Both the position numbers and the translations under genes were made by a program. The notes beneath the pieces are model-generated. The model had not been told where the DNA came from, did not search any database, and was given only the letters and a program-made list of their open reading frames with translations. 64,000 bases of DNA. Source: Agapetus fuscipes. Taxonomy: Eukaryota; Arthropoda; Insecta; Trichoptera; Glossosomatidae. Below, piece after piece: positions 39,616-50,504 of the stretch (the first letter of the stretch is position 1; each line of letters opens with the position of its first letter). Where the stretch lies: assembly GCA_951799405.1 (NCBI GenBank), contig OX637339.1, positions 11,718,001-11,782,000 on the forward strand, read 5' to 3'.

Positions 39616-39967
39616 ATTGTAGAGTAATTATTTATTTTGAAATTGATTTCTCCGCTTTTGTTTACGCGGGAGAAATTTTGGCTGCGCGCTGTCAAAATGT
39701 CAGACGGATGGCTTTTTTGAAAGTGAGAAAAAGAAAGGTGTCTGACGACTTCCTCACACGTCCACTCTATTTCATATAACGCACGATATATTATTCTATA
39801 AAGTCGTAAATAAATCAGTAAATGGTTTTACGTAGGTACAGTTCAATATGACAAATTATAAAGTAATAAAGCAAAAATAAAACAATGTTTTTAATTACGA
39901 GTTGAGTTTAATATCTCGGGTGCTTTCGGAGTCACACACCATTTGTGATTTGTTTTTCTTGAAAAAA

Positions 39968-40245
39968 AAAAATGTGAAGAGGAATGCAATTCACCAACCT
40001 GTTTTGCCTGGCGAGAAACAGGTATTAACGTTGTCAATTAATAATTTATTATTCATTATTTTTAATGAATTATTAATTAATAACTACCCAATGGCATCTG
40101 TTGAAGCAGGGTCGAAGTTATTGTCGATTGGGCATGACGCAGCGGGTTTCAAACCAGCGTTAGTGTCAATAACGCATTTCGAACGCAGACGCCTTATCTT
40201 CTGGACTATCCCACACTCCGAAAGCGCTAGAAATATTGAGCTCAA
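39968..40245 (-). mobile_element. SINE B, copy 3 (-)
   Basis: Begins with the tail 'gaggaatgcaattcaccaac' ctgttttgcc. It has an AT-rich internal palindrome ('aattaataatttattattca' ... 'gaattattaattaataacta'), then 'cagggtcgaagttattgtcg' and the reversed B box 'gcgggtttcaaaccagcgtt'. Confidence 0.75.
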
Positions 40246-40354
40246 CTCGTGAAGAAAAGCTTTGTTACTTTAAAATTAATCTTTACAATGTCAATAAACA
40301 AACCCTTACACTTTGACATAATATTATGTATGACAATATGGCATTATACAGATG

Positions 40355-40545
40355 TGGTAGTGGGCAGGGCATGTTGGCAGATTCAATGACCAAAGATGGA
40401 CCAAGAGGTTAGTGGAGTGGAGACCTCAAGAGGACAAGAGAAGTAGAGAAGTAGACTGGATGAAGAAGTCCCAGGATCGAGATTGCTGGAGAGATATAAG
40501 AGAGGCCTATGTTCAGCAATGGACGAGTATGACTGACTATAGGTA
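40355..40545 (+). mobile_element. RTE/BovB-type LINE C-terminal fragment
   Basis: Plus-strand reading gives WAGHVGRFNDQRWTKRLVEW, then a degraded KRS region and CWRDIREAYVQQWTSM. This is the part that follows the segment preserved at 36380-36640, so both may come from one family. Confidence 0.65.
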
Positions 40546-40689
40546 TGTGACCAATAAAAATGAAAGTATTTTTGAAACAAACTGTGAATTTGAAATCTAA
40601 ATTAATACCATCAAAACGCAAAAATGCAAGTTTGCTGTACATACAGTACAAATTGTTATAGCGTTGTCCAAATGTTGTCACAAAAAGAG

Positions 40690-40872
40690 TCGTATGTGCC
40701 GTGCGGAACCTATTTATTTTTATGAGCTAGGGGCCAACCACTTGAGTCTGTGGATTTCCCGGCTCCCGAGCTGCTGGTCCTCATTTCTTGTAAAAGCTAA
40801 GTAAATTTCAGCGGTACTTTTTGTTTTGGGCTTGTAATAAATACCCAGTGGGGATTAAACCTAAAGCCAAGG
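40690..40872 (-). mobile_element. SINE D, partial (-), left half of an inverted pair
   Basis: 'gtgcggaacctatttatttt' ... 'tttcccggctcccgagctgc' tggtcctcatttcttgtaaaagc ... 'gggcttgtaataaataccca'. Confidence 0.7.
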
Positions 40873-40877
40873 CAAAC

Positions 40878-41040
40878 AATAAATGAAAACCAGTCCCCTC
40901 AGGATCCGGAAGACCCCCATTTCGAATAAGAGGTTTGCGTAAGGCCTTATCAGTGAAAATAAATAACCTTTACACACTACATGTGAGCCCTTCAGGGATA
41001 ACGCTGTAAAAAGTTACACTGTATGTACAGTTAAGTTTTA
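40878..41040 (+). mobile_element. SINE D, partial (+), right half of an inverted pair
   Basis: 'aaatgaaaaccagtcccctc' aggatccggaagacccccatt ... 'tacactgtatgtacagttaa'. With 40690-40872 it forms an inverted pair separated by a few bases. Confidence 0.7.
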
Positions 41041-41429
41041 GTTTGGACTACCAACTATTAATAGAAGATTTAAATTGGAGTGTAAATATTAGTTTGATTA
41101 AAAAAAGATTTTTTTTATATAAATGAATCTAGAAGTTTCTCTGATCCGCTTTTAAACTGAAAGTCATCCAAAAAAATTAATCGAGTCATGGCCAATGTCA
41201 CATGCGGCAAAAAACAGTCAGTGGTCGAATCTACTGACAAAAACACTAAACAGAAAATATCTCTAATGGCTCGGCTAGTCTAGTCACACCTACACGGCCG
41301 GGTTGCTATGGAAAAGGCAAAGTAATATTATTTTGATACTGGAGAGTTGCTTTTCGAATCTATTGCCGTGGTCTATTGGTGGAAGGTTTGTCAAGGAGTA
41401 GGTCTTTATTCTGCAAACTTGAACACTGC

Positions 41430-41760
41430 TGCCATTCCGCTATGGGGGGCCAGAGTCTCTGCAGAGTTGGCTACATTTTTTCCTATCCTTGTCTTTTAAT
41501 TCATTCATATCCATTACTTTCTTCATACATTTCCTTAATTTACATTCACTTTGAATATCACATACTTATAAATTTCACCAATATCATGAAGCCATATTAT
41601 TCTCAGCCTACGTTTTCCTCTTTTTTCTTTCACATTTCCTCTGTATAATAACTTTGTAAGTTTTTCATCATTCATCCTTTCTACATATCCAAACCTTCCC
41701 ATCACATTCTTCTGTACCTTTACTTTTACATTCTCTTTCAGCGTAGTATATTTCTCATTT
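41430..41760 (-). mobile_element. Diverged LINE fragment of the 51960-52490 lineage
   Basis: In reverse complement it reads LKENVKVKVQKNVMGRFGYV, ERMNDEKLTKLLYRGNVKEK RGKRRLR, then degenerates with stops. The 3' end 'ctgctgccattccgctatgg' gg matches the usual end of this LINE. It is older than the copies at 51960 and 63132. Confidence 0.7.
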
Positions 41761-41997
41761 TTAAACAGTTTATGCCTTTTTTAATTGAAAGTAATAGCGT
41801 AGGTTATGCATAAATTTTACTTTTACAGATGAGGTAGTCAGCCTCACACCTCAGATAAAATTAAAAATATATACATTGAAAAGATATTGGAATATTTTGG
41901 AGTTACTGCACTGGAGGAGAAAGCATTTCTGGGTCAAGGTCATATATTGTTCTTTTTTTGAAACTTTTACATGCATTTATTAATACCTACCTGTTAT

Positions 41998-42365
41998 ATG
42001 TAAGCTAAGTTGCAAACATACATCAACATCTCAGATTCACTCTCTTTGTACATACACAAGCAGGTGCGCTTACACATGCTGCATGTGCAATTAAAAAAAA
42101 CTGAACTTCAATGCAACATTAATTCTGCAACCATCCTGAGGGAAATAGGGGTCTATCTTTCTTTCATCTTGGATGCAAAGATAAGCAAACATTTAATACT
42201 TATAAGCAGATACGTGTAAGTTCGTACTTACACACGCTGCATATTAACATACAAAATAAAAACCCAAATCTCAAATGAGCAAAGCCCTGCATTTTTACCG
42301 CTGTTCCCTGAAACAGGGCTGGCGTTAGAAAAGTCAACCATTTTTTCAGTATATGTGTGGTCAAA
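41998..42365 (-). repeat. Repeat C, two partial copies (-)
   Basis: 'tgtaagctaagttgcaaaca' ... 'cacaagcaggtgcgcttaca' catgctgcatgtgc, followed by a second set 'taagttcgtacttacacacg' ctgcat ... 'ttccctgaaacagggctggc'. The order suggests overlapping insertions. Confidence 0.65.
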
Positions 42366-43037
42366 CACATATTTACTTACTGTTAGTTATGGATCATTTA
42401 ACCAAATATATCTACATTTTAATTAATAATGTACGTTTTATAAAAAACGAAAATTTACTTAGTATGGAATTTTCCCCATTTCTAGGGAACTTCCCCTATT
42501 TATAGGGAATATCTACAAGTAGGTGCATCCATTTTTTATTTAAATTTAAATTTGTAATAATGAGAATACGAGTATGTCACAAAATATCAAGATGAAATAA
42601 AGATTGTTACAAAAAATACACCGCTTTTCTTTTACAAACAATTACAAAATAAAACTATTAAATTTTTTTAAGCATATTTTCATGGATCAAATAACTCCTC
42701 TGCCACATATATTGTTAAGTGATTAAAATCACTGACTTTTATTCTAAAGATGAGCGCCCCTACAGGCTACAAAAAATCTTCATGTTTTTAAACTGGTTTT
42801 TGGTTAAAAATACATTAAAAAAAACAACTTAAAACAGATAAGTTTTAAGTAAAATAAAAGTGAAGTTAAGTTAAAAGATGGATGTGAAGGGTGTTATATG
42901 CTTTTTATTTGAATTAAAACTTCAGCTTGACACTCTTGAATATTTTACAACACAAGAATAATAGACTATTTTTAAAAATAAAAATTATTTATTAGAAGTT
43001 TAAATAATAGTTTAAGGTTTTCACGGCCAGTGGTAGA
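42366..43037. other. AT-rich stretch with a small stem
   Basis: 'ttccccatttctagggaact' tcccctatttatagggaat at 42473-42509 forms short stems. Nothing else is recognised. Confidence 0.4.
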
Positions 43038-43270
43038 CACTGGGGAGTTGGTTTCTAGAATATGCTGCTGTGGTTGCAGACGTTTCGCTCATATCTATGA
43101 TGGGCTTCTTCAGAATGATGAGATGTTGTGAAACTGTCAATTGTCAACAGTTTCATCAACATCACTTTATCATCACCCTGACGAAATTCGTATTAGATAT
43201 GAGAGAAACGTCCGGAAGCTCCAGCTCCTATGGACCACGGCATCAGATTCCGGAAAGCAACTCTCCAGTG
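43038..43270. mobile_element. Fold-back E element (233 bp)
   Basis: The left end CACTGGGGAGTTGGTTTCTA pairs with the right end, whose reverse complement is CACTGGAGAGTTGCTTTCCG. Further in, 'cagacgtttcgctcatatct' pairs with 'agatatgagagaaacgtccg'. The loop holds 'caattgtcaacag'. No clear target duplication. Confidence 0.7.
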
Positions 43271-43280
43271 ATAAAATATA

Positions 43281-43465
43281 TAATTTAAGTTGCCAAGATA
43301 TATTACATTTAAGAACCACATATTATGCATTTTCATAAGCAGACATGTTTGAGTTCCTGCTTACACATGCCGCATGTGGACCTACAACATAAAAAACCCT
43401 ATCTTAAATGAACATAAGCCCTGCAACTCCTGCCACCTTCCCTGAAACAGGGATGACATTGACAA
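43281..43465 (-). repeat. Repeat C (-), head-to-head with the next copy
   Basis: 'aatttaagttgccaagatat' ... 'cacatgccgcatgtggacct' ... 'ttccctgaaacagggatgac' attgacaaagtgaatcat. Confidence 0.75.
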
Positions 43466-43476
43466 AGTGAATCATA

Positions 43477-43735
43477 TTCCTTGATAGTTTGGTATGAGGT
43501 TGGCCACCCATACTGTAAAAAAATGTCCACTTTGCCAATTTGTCCACTCTGTCCACTGTTTCAGGGAAGGTCGGCAAACGTTGCAGGATTTATGTTCATT
43601 TGAAGTTTGGATTTCAATTTGTAAGTACCTACACATGCAGCATTTTTACAAATTACATGTGTGTCTGTTTGTGGGCACGCATTTAATATGATCGTAAATG
43701 TTAACATACCTTTGCAACTTCGATTTTAGATTATA
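43477..43735 (+). repeat. Repeat C (+), head-to-head with 43281-43465
   Basis: ttccttgatagtttggtatg ... 'ctgtttcagggaaggtcggc' ... 'tttgcaacttcgattttaga'. Confidence 0.8.
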
Positions 43736-44320
43736 TATGGAACATAGACAATTTTTTTTAATATTAATTTGCATGTTCCTATAAATGAATGTTAAAAAGT
43801 AAATGTATACTAAATGAAATACTCGTAGTAAGTATACATGAGTACTACACATTGGATGTACCGGCCCTCAGCAATTCTCAAGCGTCAAGTTAGAAAGTAA
43901 CCACGGGAGTGTAAAAATACTGTAATTAACAAACTAAAAACCATTTAACAAAATTATATGGAATCATCAAATGATTAAACGACAGAAATAAATTATTTTC
44001 TATTGTTAATCTCGGAAATTTTAATTACCTAATCAGTGGTAAAGGATAAAAAGACATTTATTGAAAACTAAGTTTTACACATATATTGAAATTTGAGGCA
44101 TGTAGGTACATGCTCTAATAGATTTTATGCAAACACTTACAAATCGTCTCCCCAGTGCTTGTTTGCTTTATCTATCATGTGATTAAAAGATGGCCTTTCT
44201 AAGAAATTGTCTTGAGACTTACATTCTACATAATCTGAGCTAAGAAAAAAACGTAAAAGACGACAGTGGGTGAGTTGTTTTGAATACTTTTAAAATCAAT
44301 ATCCAGTTTCCATAAAACTA
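43736..44320. other. AT-rich stretch, nothing recognised
   Basis: No supported feature. Confidence 0.4.
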
Positions 44321-44662
44321 GTCCGGTCGATAGCTCAGTTGGTAGAGTGCTCGCATTCTACCCCGTGAGCTCGGGTTCGAATCCAATCGAGGAGGGTGTC
44401 AGAAATGATTTCCTATTTCGGTGTTTATTTCAAACCCCATAATAAAAATACTGGCAAGGTTTACTCAGCCTTCACAAGAAATGAGTACCAGCCCCCCGGG
44501 AGCTGGGAAACCCCCACTTCAACTGAAGTGGTTGGCGTAAGGCCGGCCCCCTTACCTGTAAAAATAAATAGGTTCAACCCGCCACATGCGACCCCTTCGG
44601 GGATAACGCGGCAAGAAGTTACACTATATGTGTAGCTTAGTTGCGTTTTTAGTTGCGTTTTA
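44321..44662 (+). mobile_element. SINE D, best-preserved full-length copy
   Basis: The tRNA-like head is almost tRNA quality: gtccggtcgatagctcagtt ggtagagtg (A box) ... gctcgggttcgaatcc (B box). The body 'tcagaaatgatttcctattt' cggtgtttatttcaaac ... 'gggagctgggaaacccccac' ... 'cctgtaaaaataaataggtt' ... 'ccttcggggataacgcggca' follows. It ends with 'acactatatgtgtagcttag' ttgcgtttt. Confidence 0.9.
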
Positions 44663-45015
44663 TAAGACACATTGGTCCAGTGCACATAAACATTGTCCAT
44701 GTGAAATTAATGCTGATGGACATAAGACAAACAAGCACTAAAGGGACGAAATGCTGCATGAGAACCTCAAAATCTACCCAAATAATATAATTTTTTCACC
44801 TGTTTCCGACTTTTCATATGATTCCTAAATTTTCACGAATTCCCTTGAAAAGAAAAATTGACGTCACAGACCAGATACTAATGATTTGTTATTGGTGTTC
44901 AGGACCCTAGTCAGACCTTTGATGACCTGTAACGTTCCCCCGCCGAGACAAAGCTTAATTTCGAATTTTAGAAATGATGATAATGATAACATAATATGAC
45001 ACAATAATGGTAGAA

Positions 45016-48000
45016 CTAATATCCAAAATGTCTGATTTTAGAGCGAATCTTATTGAGTGTATGATGTATCCTCAAAGCCTGTCGAACTTTGTGAGGTGCT
45101 CTCTTTCTCAAGACATAATACTTAGGTCTCTTCAGCCTCCATCTGCCTCTGCTTCCAGGCTTCCAACCAGGCCTTCTTGGTCTCCTGAAAGGTCTGGCCT
45201 TCCAAGGTTGTCTCCAACTAGCCTTCTGACCTTGAAACACATTGTAACTATCGATATGGATCAAATCACCTTGTGGTCTGCGTGAGGGTGGGTATCTGTT
45301 CCCCCCTTTGTTTAATTGGTGAGCTCTGAATATGTTAAAAGCACTATTTTGTGGTCTTCTGTATCTCTTGCCACTATTTATATAGCCGTTGTCGTTGTGG
45401 TTTGGTCTGGTTACAAATTGGTTGAAGTTTTCAACATAGTAATTACTTGCTTGTGGTCTTTTGCGGTTGTTGTTATAACCACCTCGATGTTCGTGATAGT
45501 CGCCGTTGTCATGTTGGTTAGAATAAAAATTGAAGTATTGAGATTCATCATAATCTTCACCTAACCCTTTGTTGGTTTGGATGTTATGATTGAAATTGTC
45601 TTCATCATCTTCTCCATAGTCATTTTCATCAAAATACCTGACAGGTTGTTTTTGGTAATTGTTGTACCTCTCATCATCAATATAGCCATCGTAATCAGAT
45701 GCATATCTATTGTTGTAATGAGGATTCCTAAAATTAGGTCTTTGTCTATAATTGTTATATCTGTTAACGAAATATGGATGATCGATGCTGATATAGTCAC
45801 CGTTCTGGTCATAGTCAGATGCGTATCGGTTGTTGTATCTAGATTCACTATTGGCATTGTCATATGGATCAATGTGGCTTAAGTAGTTGTAGTAAAAGTC
45901 TCCGTTGTGACCTTCAGGGTCATCATAATTATCATGATATTCATCATTCGAGTTTTCCTCGTCATCATAATCATTAACCTCGTCTCCGTATTCATCGTTA
46001 CCTTCTAAAGCATGTCTCTCATCATGTAAACCATTAAATTGATTTCTAAATGGATAATCTGAATTCGGTGAACGATAATAATTGTTTCTATTGTTGTAAA
46101 AAGGTTTCTTGACCAAATACTTCCTGAATCGTGCAAAGTTTGGATTAACTATACGAGTTTTTCTTCCGTTGAAGACTCGGTACAGATTATGAGGCTGCCT
46201 TGCAAATTTAAAACGTACCAAAGCTTCAAAATGTGGATTGTCTTCTGTTAAATTCAACTTATCAATAAGCTCAGACATATCGGTGATGTTTTGAGTTTCT
46301 AAAATGTTTTCGTCTGTTGAATTAATCAATGGAAAGAAGTCTTCGTCGAAATTAGTGTCTGTGTCATTTTTGTCATCGTCATAATAGTAGAATTCAGAGT
46401 CATCAAAAGTGAGATTAGCGTTTTTACAAAAAGTACAGTTGCTACTTGATGTGTCATCTAAACTATCATAATCTTTCCCCGTCACAAACATGCTGCTATC
46501 CAATGATAAATGTGTAAAATTAACCGTGTTAAAAATATAATTAAAGTTTAGATTTTTATTTATTGTACCTGTAAGCTGCTCATCATGATTTGGAGTATCA
46601 GTAGATTGTAAATCGAGTTGTCTTTTTATCCTTTTCTTGACTGCTTTCAATTTCAAATGTGACGTAACTTGCCTCTTGTCTCTACTCTTACCTTGTTGGG
46701 TGTCATTACTTATAAGCACTAAGTGCGACGCATCTACAACTTCCGGGAGTGTTTTTATGTAAGTTTTTATTTCATCTGTATGGCTGCCGCTAGAAACCTG
46801 ATCTGCGTTACTTATCCTATACCTGATGCGCTTTTTCTTTCGCACCGTGTTATTGTGGTTACCGTTGGCGTTGAATGTTAATTTGACAGTGTTCTGCAGT
46901 TGGATACTCACATTGTCGTGCCCTGGTCCAGAGGAACTGCCACTAACGTCCAAGTACTTGACTTCAGTTTCCGGCACAGTGACGACATGACTTGCAACTT
47001 CTACTTTGTAATAGTTGGAAGAAGATGTGTGCGTCGCCGGAGCTTCAGTTGGGTAGAAGTATTTTGGCACAGCCGTGATCGCCACTGGTTTTCTGGTGTC
47101 TGCGATGTCTTGAACATGTTCTGTAATTGGTGTGTGATCCTTTATTGGCACTTGCACTACAGCGTCATGTGGTGTGAAACTAAGTTGATAAGTCTGCCCG
47201 TAGTAATCTGATGGTGTCACAGAATAAGGAGTCACAAAATCATATTTCTTGATGGTGCTGTATTCTCCAGTGGATCCTGCTGAATCTAAATTTGAAGAAT
47301 CTAAGTTGATGTTTTTGTTTTTGAATGTCTCTGTTTGTTTATGTGGACCTGCTCTGTTAAGTAGTTCTTCCAACCCTTTGAGTTGGTCTTCAGGTTCTCT
47401 GTCAATTAATTGACTCAAAGCTTTCAAGTCATCTTGAGTCCTGTACCCACTGAGTTGGCTGTACTGTTGATGAGCGTTGTCATTTGATAAAGAAGCAGTA
47501 GTCAGGCTCCCAATCTCATCAACATTTACCTTCTGTTCTTGACTAAATCCGTGATGAGTTATGACAGGTCTCAATGGTTTATTTTGACCCGAATGTGCCT
47601 GAACTCTTTGATCAAACTTGGTTCCGTACTTTAACTGTATTGGCATAAAGAGTTCCAAATCTGCCGCAGCATATCCAGCAGCCCTTGAATCTCTCGGTCT
47701 TTGGTCTCTCTTTCCTCCTTCACTTCTCACACCTTGCCGACTTCCATTTCTGCTTTGTTTCAAACTCTTCCACCAATTCGGCACTGGATGCTCTTCCAGT
47801 ATAACGACACTTCTTTTTGGTTCAGGAATTCCAGTTTTCTCTTGCGGATTTACTTTAGATGCCTCAAATGTATATTTCTCTCCACCTTGAGCAGGTGCTT
47901 GCAAGTCCTTGATGTGTTTTGACTCTAAGCTCATTTGTAAGTTCTCCATTTGTTCTTGATAAGCTTTGACATAGCTGTCCATGGTCTCTGTTTTCACATC

Positions 48001-48246
48001 TTTGAGTCTCCTCACTTGAGCTCTGTGTCTTCGATCTTTTTCTGACTCGAACCTTATCCTTTGGTTTCTGATGTGCAGTTTAGCTTTGGCCCTCATGTTT
48101 TCTTGTGGCTGGACCGCCAGTGGGTTGCCATATGAGTCAATAGTTTCCCCAGTTATTTCGTAAACAGGTCTCAGGGGGATTTTTACACTTTCTATACTGG
48201 CAAGCACAAATATCATCAGGAATATAAAATTTGCTTTGAGATCCAT
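45016..48246 (-). CDS. Unrecognised 1076-aa secreted protein, Asn/Tyr/Asp-rich
   Basis: One open frame from ATG at 48246. A signal peptide is clear (MDLKANFIFLMIFVLASIES). I recognise no enzymatic or adhesion domain. Residues 1-450 are polar and mixed. Ten or so N-glycosylation sequons cluster at about 455-680. Two dibasic furin-like sites lie near 525 (KSRDKRQ) and 543 (RIKRQL). The only two cysteines form CTFC near residue 600. Residues 720-935 are rich in N, Y, D and E, with RYNNRYASDYD-type repeats near 807 and 848. The end is strongly basic (RPFRRPRRPGWKPGSRGRWR ... IRHFGY). This suggests a processed extracellular matrix or cuticle component. A 5' UTR intron is implied by the acceptor tgtctttttcag just above 48296. 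Confidence 0.85.
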   Translation of the reverse strand: MDLKANFIFLMIFVLASIESVKIPLRPVYEITGETIDSYGNPLAVQPQENMRAKAKLHIRNQRIRFESEKDRRHRAQVRRLKDVKTETMDSYVKAYQEQMENLQMSLESKHIKDLQAPAQGGEKYTFEASKVNPQEKTGIPEPKRSVVILEEHPVPNWWKSLKQSRNGSRQGVRSEGGKRDQRPRDSRAAGYAAADLELFMPIQLKYGTKFDQRVQAHSGQNKPLRPVITHHGFSQEQKVNVDEIGSLTTASLSNDNAHQQYSQLSGYRTQDDLKALSQLIDREPEDQLKGLEELLNRAGPHKQTETFKNKNINLDSSNLDSAGSTGEYSTIKKYDFVTPYSVTPSDYYGQTYQLSFTPHDAVVQVPIKDHTPITEHVQDIADTRKPVAITAVPKYFYPTEAPATHTSSSNYYKVEVASHVVTVPETEVKYLDVSGSSSGPGHDNVSIQLQNTVKLTFNANGNHNNTVRKKKRIRYRISNADQVSSGSHTDEIKTYIKTLPEVVDASHLVLISNDTQQGKSRDKRQVTSHLKLKAVKKRIKRQLDLQSTDTPNHDEQLTGTINKNLNFNYIFNTVNFTHLSLDSSMFVTGKDYDSLDDTSSSNCTFCKNANLTFDDSEFYYYDDDKNDTDTNFDEDFFPLINSTDENILETQNITDMSELIDKLNLTEDNPHFEALVRFKFARQPHNLYRVFNGRKTRIVNPNFARFRKYLVKKPFYNNRNNYYRSPNSDYPFRNQFNGLHDERHALEGNDEYGDEVNDYDDEENSNDEYHDNYDDPEGHNGDFYYNYLSHIDPYDNANSESRYNNRYASDYDQNGDYISIDHPYFVNRYNNYRQRPNFRNPHYNNRYASDYDGYIDDERYNNYQKQPVRYFDENDYGEDDEDNFNHNIQTNKGLGEDYDESQYFNFYSNQHDNGDYHEHRGGYNNNRKRPQASNYYVENFNQFVTRPNHNDNGYINSGKRYRRPQNSAFNIFRAHQLNKGGNRYPPSRRPQGDLIHIDSYNVFQGQKASWRQPWKARPFRRPRRPGWKPGSRGRWRLKRPKYYVLRKRAPHKVRQALRIHHTLNKIRSKIRHFGY

Positions 48247-48296
48247 GTTGTAGTTCCTTTTGGTTGTTGTGGTTTTTCTTCAATTTTGGAATTAAA

Positions 48297-48312
48297 CTGA
48301 AAAAGACAAAAA
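48297..48312 (-). promoter_or_regulatory. Splice acceptor in the 5' UTR of the secreted-protein gene
   Basis: On the minus strand a pyrimidine-rich tract ttttgtctttttcag ends at 48297, 50 bp before the start codon, so the first exon is non-coding and lies upstream. Confidence 0.6.
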
Positions 48313-48457
48313 TAAATTGAATCAGTTAAGGTTTGAAGTAAGAACAAACTACATAGGTTGAATTTTTTGTCAGCTTACATTATGTTGTCCGAATAAAAAA
48401 CCAAGAAAAATTGTGTCACAAAGAAACAAAGTATTACTCCAACTCTATTGCTAGATA

Positions 48458-48720
48458 CTTGTATAATCTTAGTTGCAGAAATAATTATATTGACCTAATA
48501 ATAATTCTTCTCCTTTTACATATTTTCATGCAGTTACAAGCGGGCACGTTTACACAAGCTGCAAGTATTTATGTTAGGTACAAATGATTAAAGGTAATTT
48601 AAATTTAAAATCTAAGTTGCAATAATGGGTATTTTGATGTTATAAAATATATTTTTCTTCTAATTATTATCGTGCACATACACGAGCAGACAAGCTTACA
48701 CATACTGCAAGTATACCCAT
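48458..48720 (-). repeat. Repeat C, two tail-end fragments (-)
   Basis: 'ataatcttagttgcagaaat' ... 'gcgggcacgtttacacaagc' tgcaagtat, then 'aaatctaagttgcaataatg' ... 'cagacaagcttacacatact' gcaagtat. Confidence 0.6.
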
Positions 48721-49277
48721 AATGTGTTAGATGGTTTTTATCATTAATTCATGTAAAAAAACAGGAAGAAGAAGTCTCATCAAAGCGCAGTGGATCAGAT
48801 TAGCATTATTACACCATTGACGTGGTTCCATCATGTCTGTGCGGTAACATGCAGTCGATCATTAATTCATTTTGAGTTGCGCTTTTACTTCTTTCTGTGT
48901 TCTTATCAATAGCAAGAAAGTAAGAAACTTCCTTTTAAGGGAATAATGTAATTCCCTCATTGCGTTATTCATTTATTTTCTCACTATGATGTTATCCGCA
49001 TTAAAAAAAAAATTATGCAAAAAGTGGACTCCATTGACAACAACATTGTGACGTCACACGGACACCCGTGTTAAAAAGACAAATAAATATTTTGTTATTT
49101 GTTACTAAGAACTAAAGTCACATAAGCTCGCAGGTGATCGTGGAGAATAAAACCTCTTTTCAAATGTTTATTTTATACCTTCTATACAAGTACATGACTA
49201 AATATCTGATTGGTAATTTATTTTTTGAGCTCTGTTTTACTTTTTATCTAAATAGATTCGTGAAGAGGAATACTTGA
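48721..49277. other. AT-rich stretch, nothing recognised
   Basis: No supported feature. Confidence 0.4.
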
Positions 49278-49850
49278 CTTTCTTCACTTATAGGTTGGTA
49301 CGAGGCTGACCAGGACCATCCATACAATAAAAAATGGTTCACTTCACCAATGTGACGTCTGTTTCAGGGAAGGTCGGCAAAAGTTGCAGGGCTTATATTC
49401 ATTTGAGGTTTGGATTTTAATTTGTAAGTACACATGCAGCATTTGTAAGCGCTAACTTACAAGTGCCTATTTATGTTTTTTTTTTTTTGTAAGAAATCTT
49501 GCGCGGGAGACTCCCTAGATTCTAGAGACTCTAGGGGTCTATGACACTTGTTGTATTGCCGCAGAGGTGTACGAGCTTGGTCGTCGCTACAAAGCGCCAA
49601 TACTCAAGCGAGACCCAGTTGCTGTAAGGCTGGATGGACCTTTGGTGACCGGTCATTGGTAAAGGTTTATGAATTTTTCAACCCAGCGAAGAGCAAATTT
49701 GAAAATATAAATGGTATATTTTTTGTGCTTCACCGGGATTCGAACCCACAACCTTCCCATTCAGAGTCCGCAGTGTTACCACTGAGCTACAGAACGGTCA
49801 AAACGAATTTTAAATATTAACATATCTTTGCACCTTAGATTATAGATTAT
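49278..49850 (+). repeat. Repeat C (+) split by a SINE A insertion
   Basis: The head part runs 49283-49477 (ttcacttataggttggtacg ... 'gctaacttacaagtgcctat' ttatg). The tail resumes at 49802 (gaattttaaatattaacata tctttgcaccttagattatagat). Between them lie a T-run, repeat K (49498-49565) and SINE A (49557-49800). Confidence 0.7.
49557..49800 (-). mobile_element. SINE A, copy inside repeat C (-)
   Basis: 'gagcttggtcgtcgctacaa' agcgccaatactcaagcgagaccc ... 'accggtcattggtaaaggtt' ... 'caccgggattcgaacccaca' accttcc ... 'gagctacagaacggtca'. There is no 5S-like extension beyond 49800. Confidence 0.85.
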
Positions 49851-49852
49851 AT

Positions 49853-50085
49853 AGAATTCAATTCACCGACCTATTTGGTCTGGCCAGAAACAGGTAGGTA
49901 CCTATTGTTGACATTATCAATTAATAATTCATTATTCAATATTGTAATGAATTATTATTACCCAATTATATCTATTGTAACAGAGTCGAAGTAATTGTCG
50001 ATAAGACACGGCGCAGGCGGGGCTCGAACTTGCGCTTGTTTCAATAACGCAAATTCGTATCAGTTCGACCGTACCAGTGACAAAA
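49853..50085 (-). mobile_element. SINE B, copy 4 (-)
   Basis: 'attcaattcaccgacctatt' ... the internal palindrome 'aattaataattcattattca' ... 'gcaggcggggctcgaacttg'. Confidence 0.75.
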
Positions 50086-50091
50086 TTATGT

Positions 50092-50290
50092 GTGATTGGT
50101 AGCTCAGTTGGTAGAGAGCTTGGGTTCAGAAACAGAGGGTAGGGATTGATCCCCACAAAGGGTGTCAGAAATGATTTCGCGTTGAATGCTCATTTCAAAC
50201 TCAAACATCATACAACTGGAAAGGTTTACTCAGTCTTCGCAAGAAAGCACAGCTCCTCAAGAGAAGTTGTACTGTATGTGCAGCCTAGAT
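50092..50290 (+). mobile_element. SINE D, partial (+)
   Basis: 'gattggtagctcagttggta' gagagc, a degraded B box 'agggattgatccccac', 'ggtgtcagaaatgatttcgc', then a jump to 'gttgtactgtatgtgcagcc', so the centre is deleted. Confidence 0.7.
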
Positions 50291-50504
50291 TTTTTTGTGA
50301 ATGCAGATGTCACCAGCTGTACGTTAATTTCAGTATGCTGTAAAATACACAGTAAAGGACACATGCAGCATGCGCAAACGCAAACATACACGCGCCTGCT
50401 TTTGTGCGTACGAGTCTTCTTTTATGTAAGTTGCAAATATATTGGCTTAAACACATCTTCGATGTATATATTTGTGATATACCTTTGCAACCATGGAGAT
50501 CTAT

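Noticed and set aside
44321..44392. tRNA gene
   Set aside because: A and B boxes are good, but the sequence continues into the SINE D body, recurs at 37567 and 59231, and shows no tRNA terminator. It is a SINE head.
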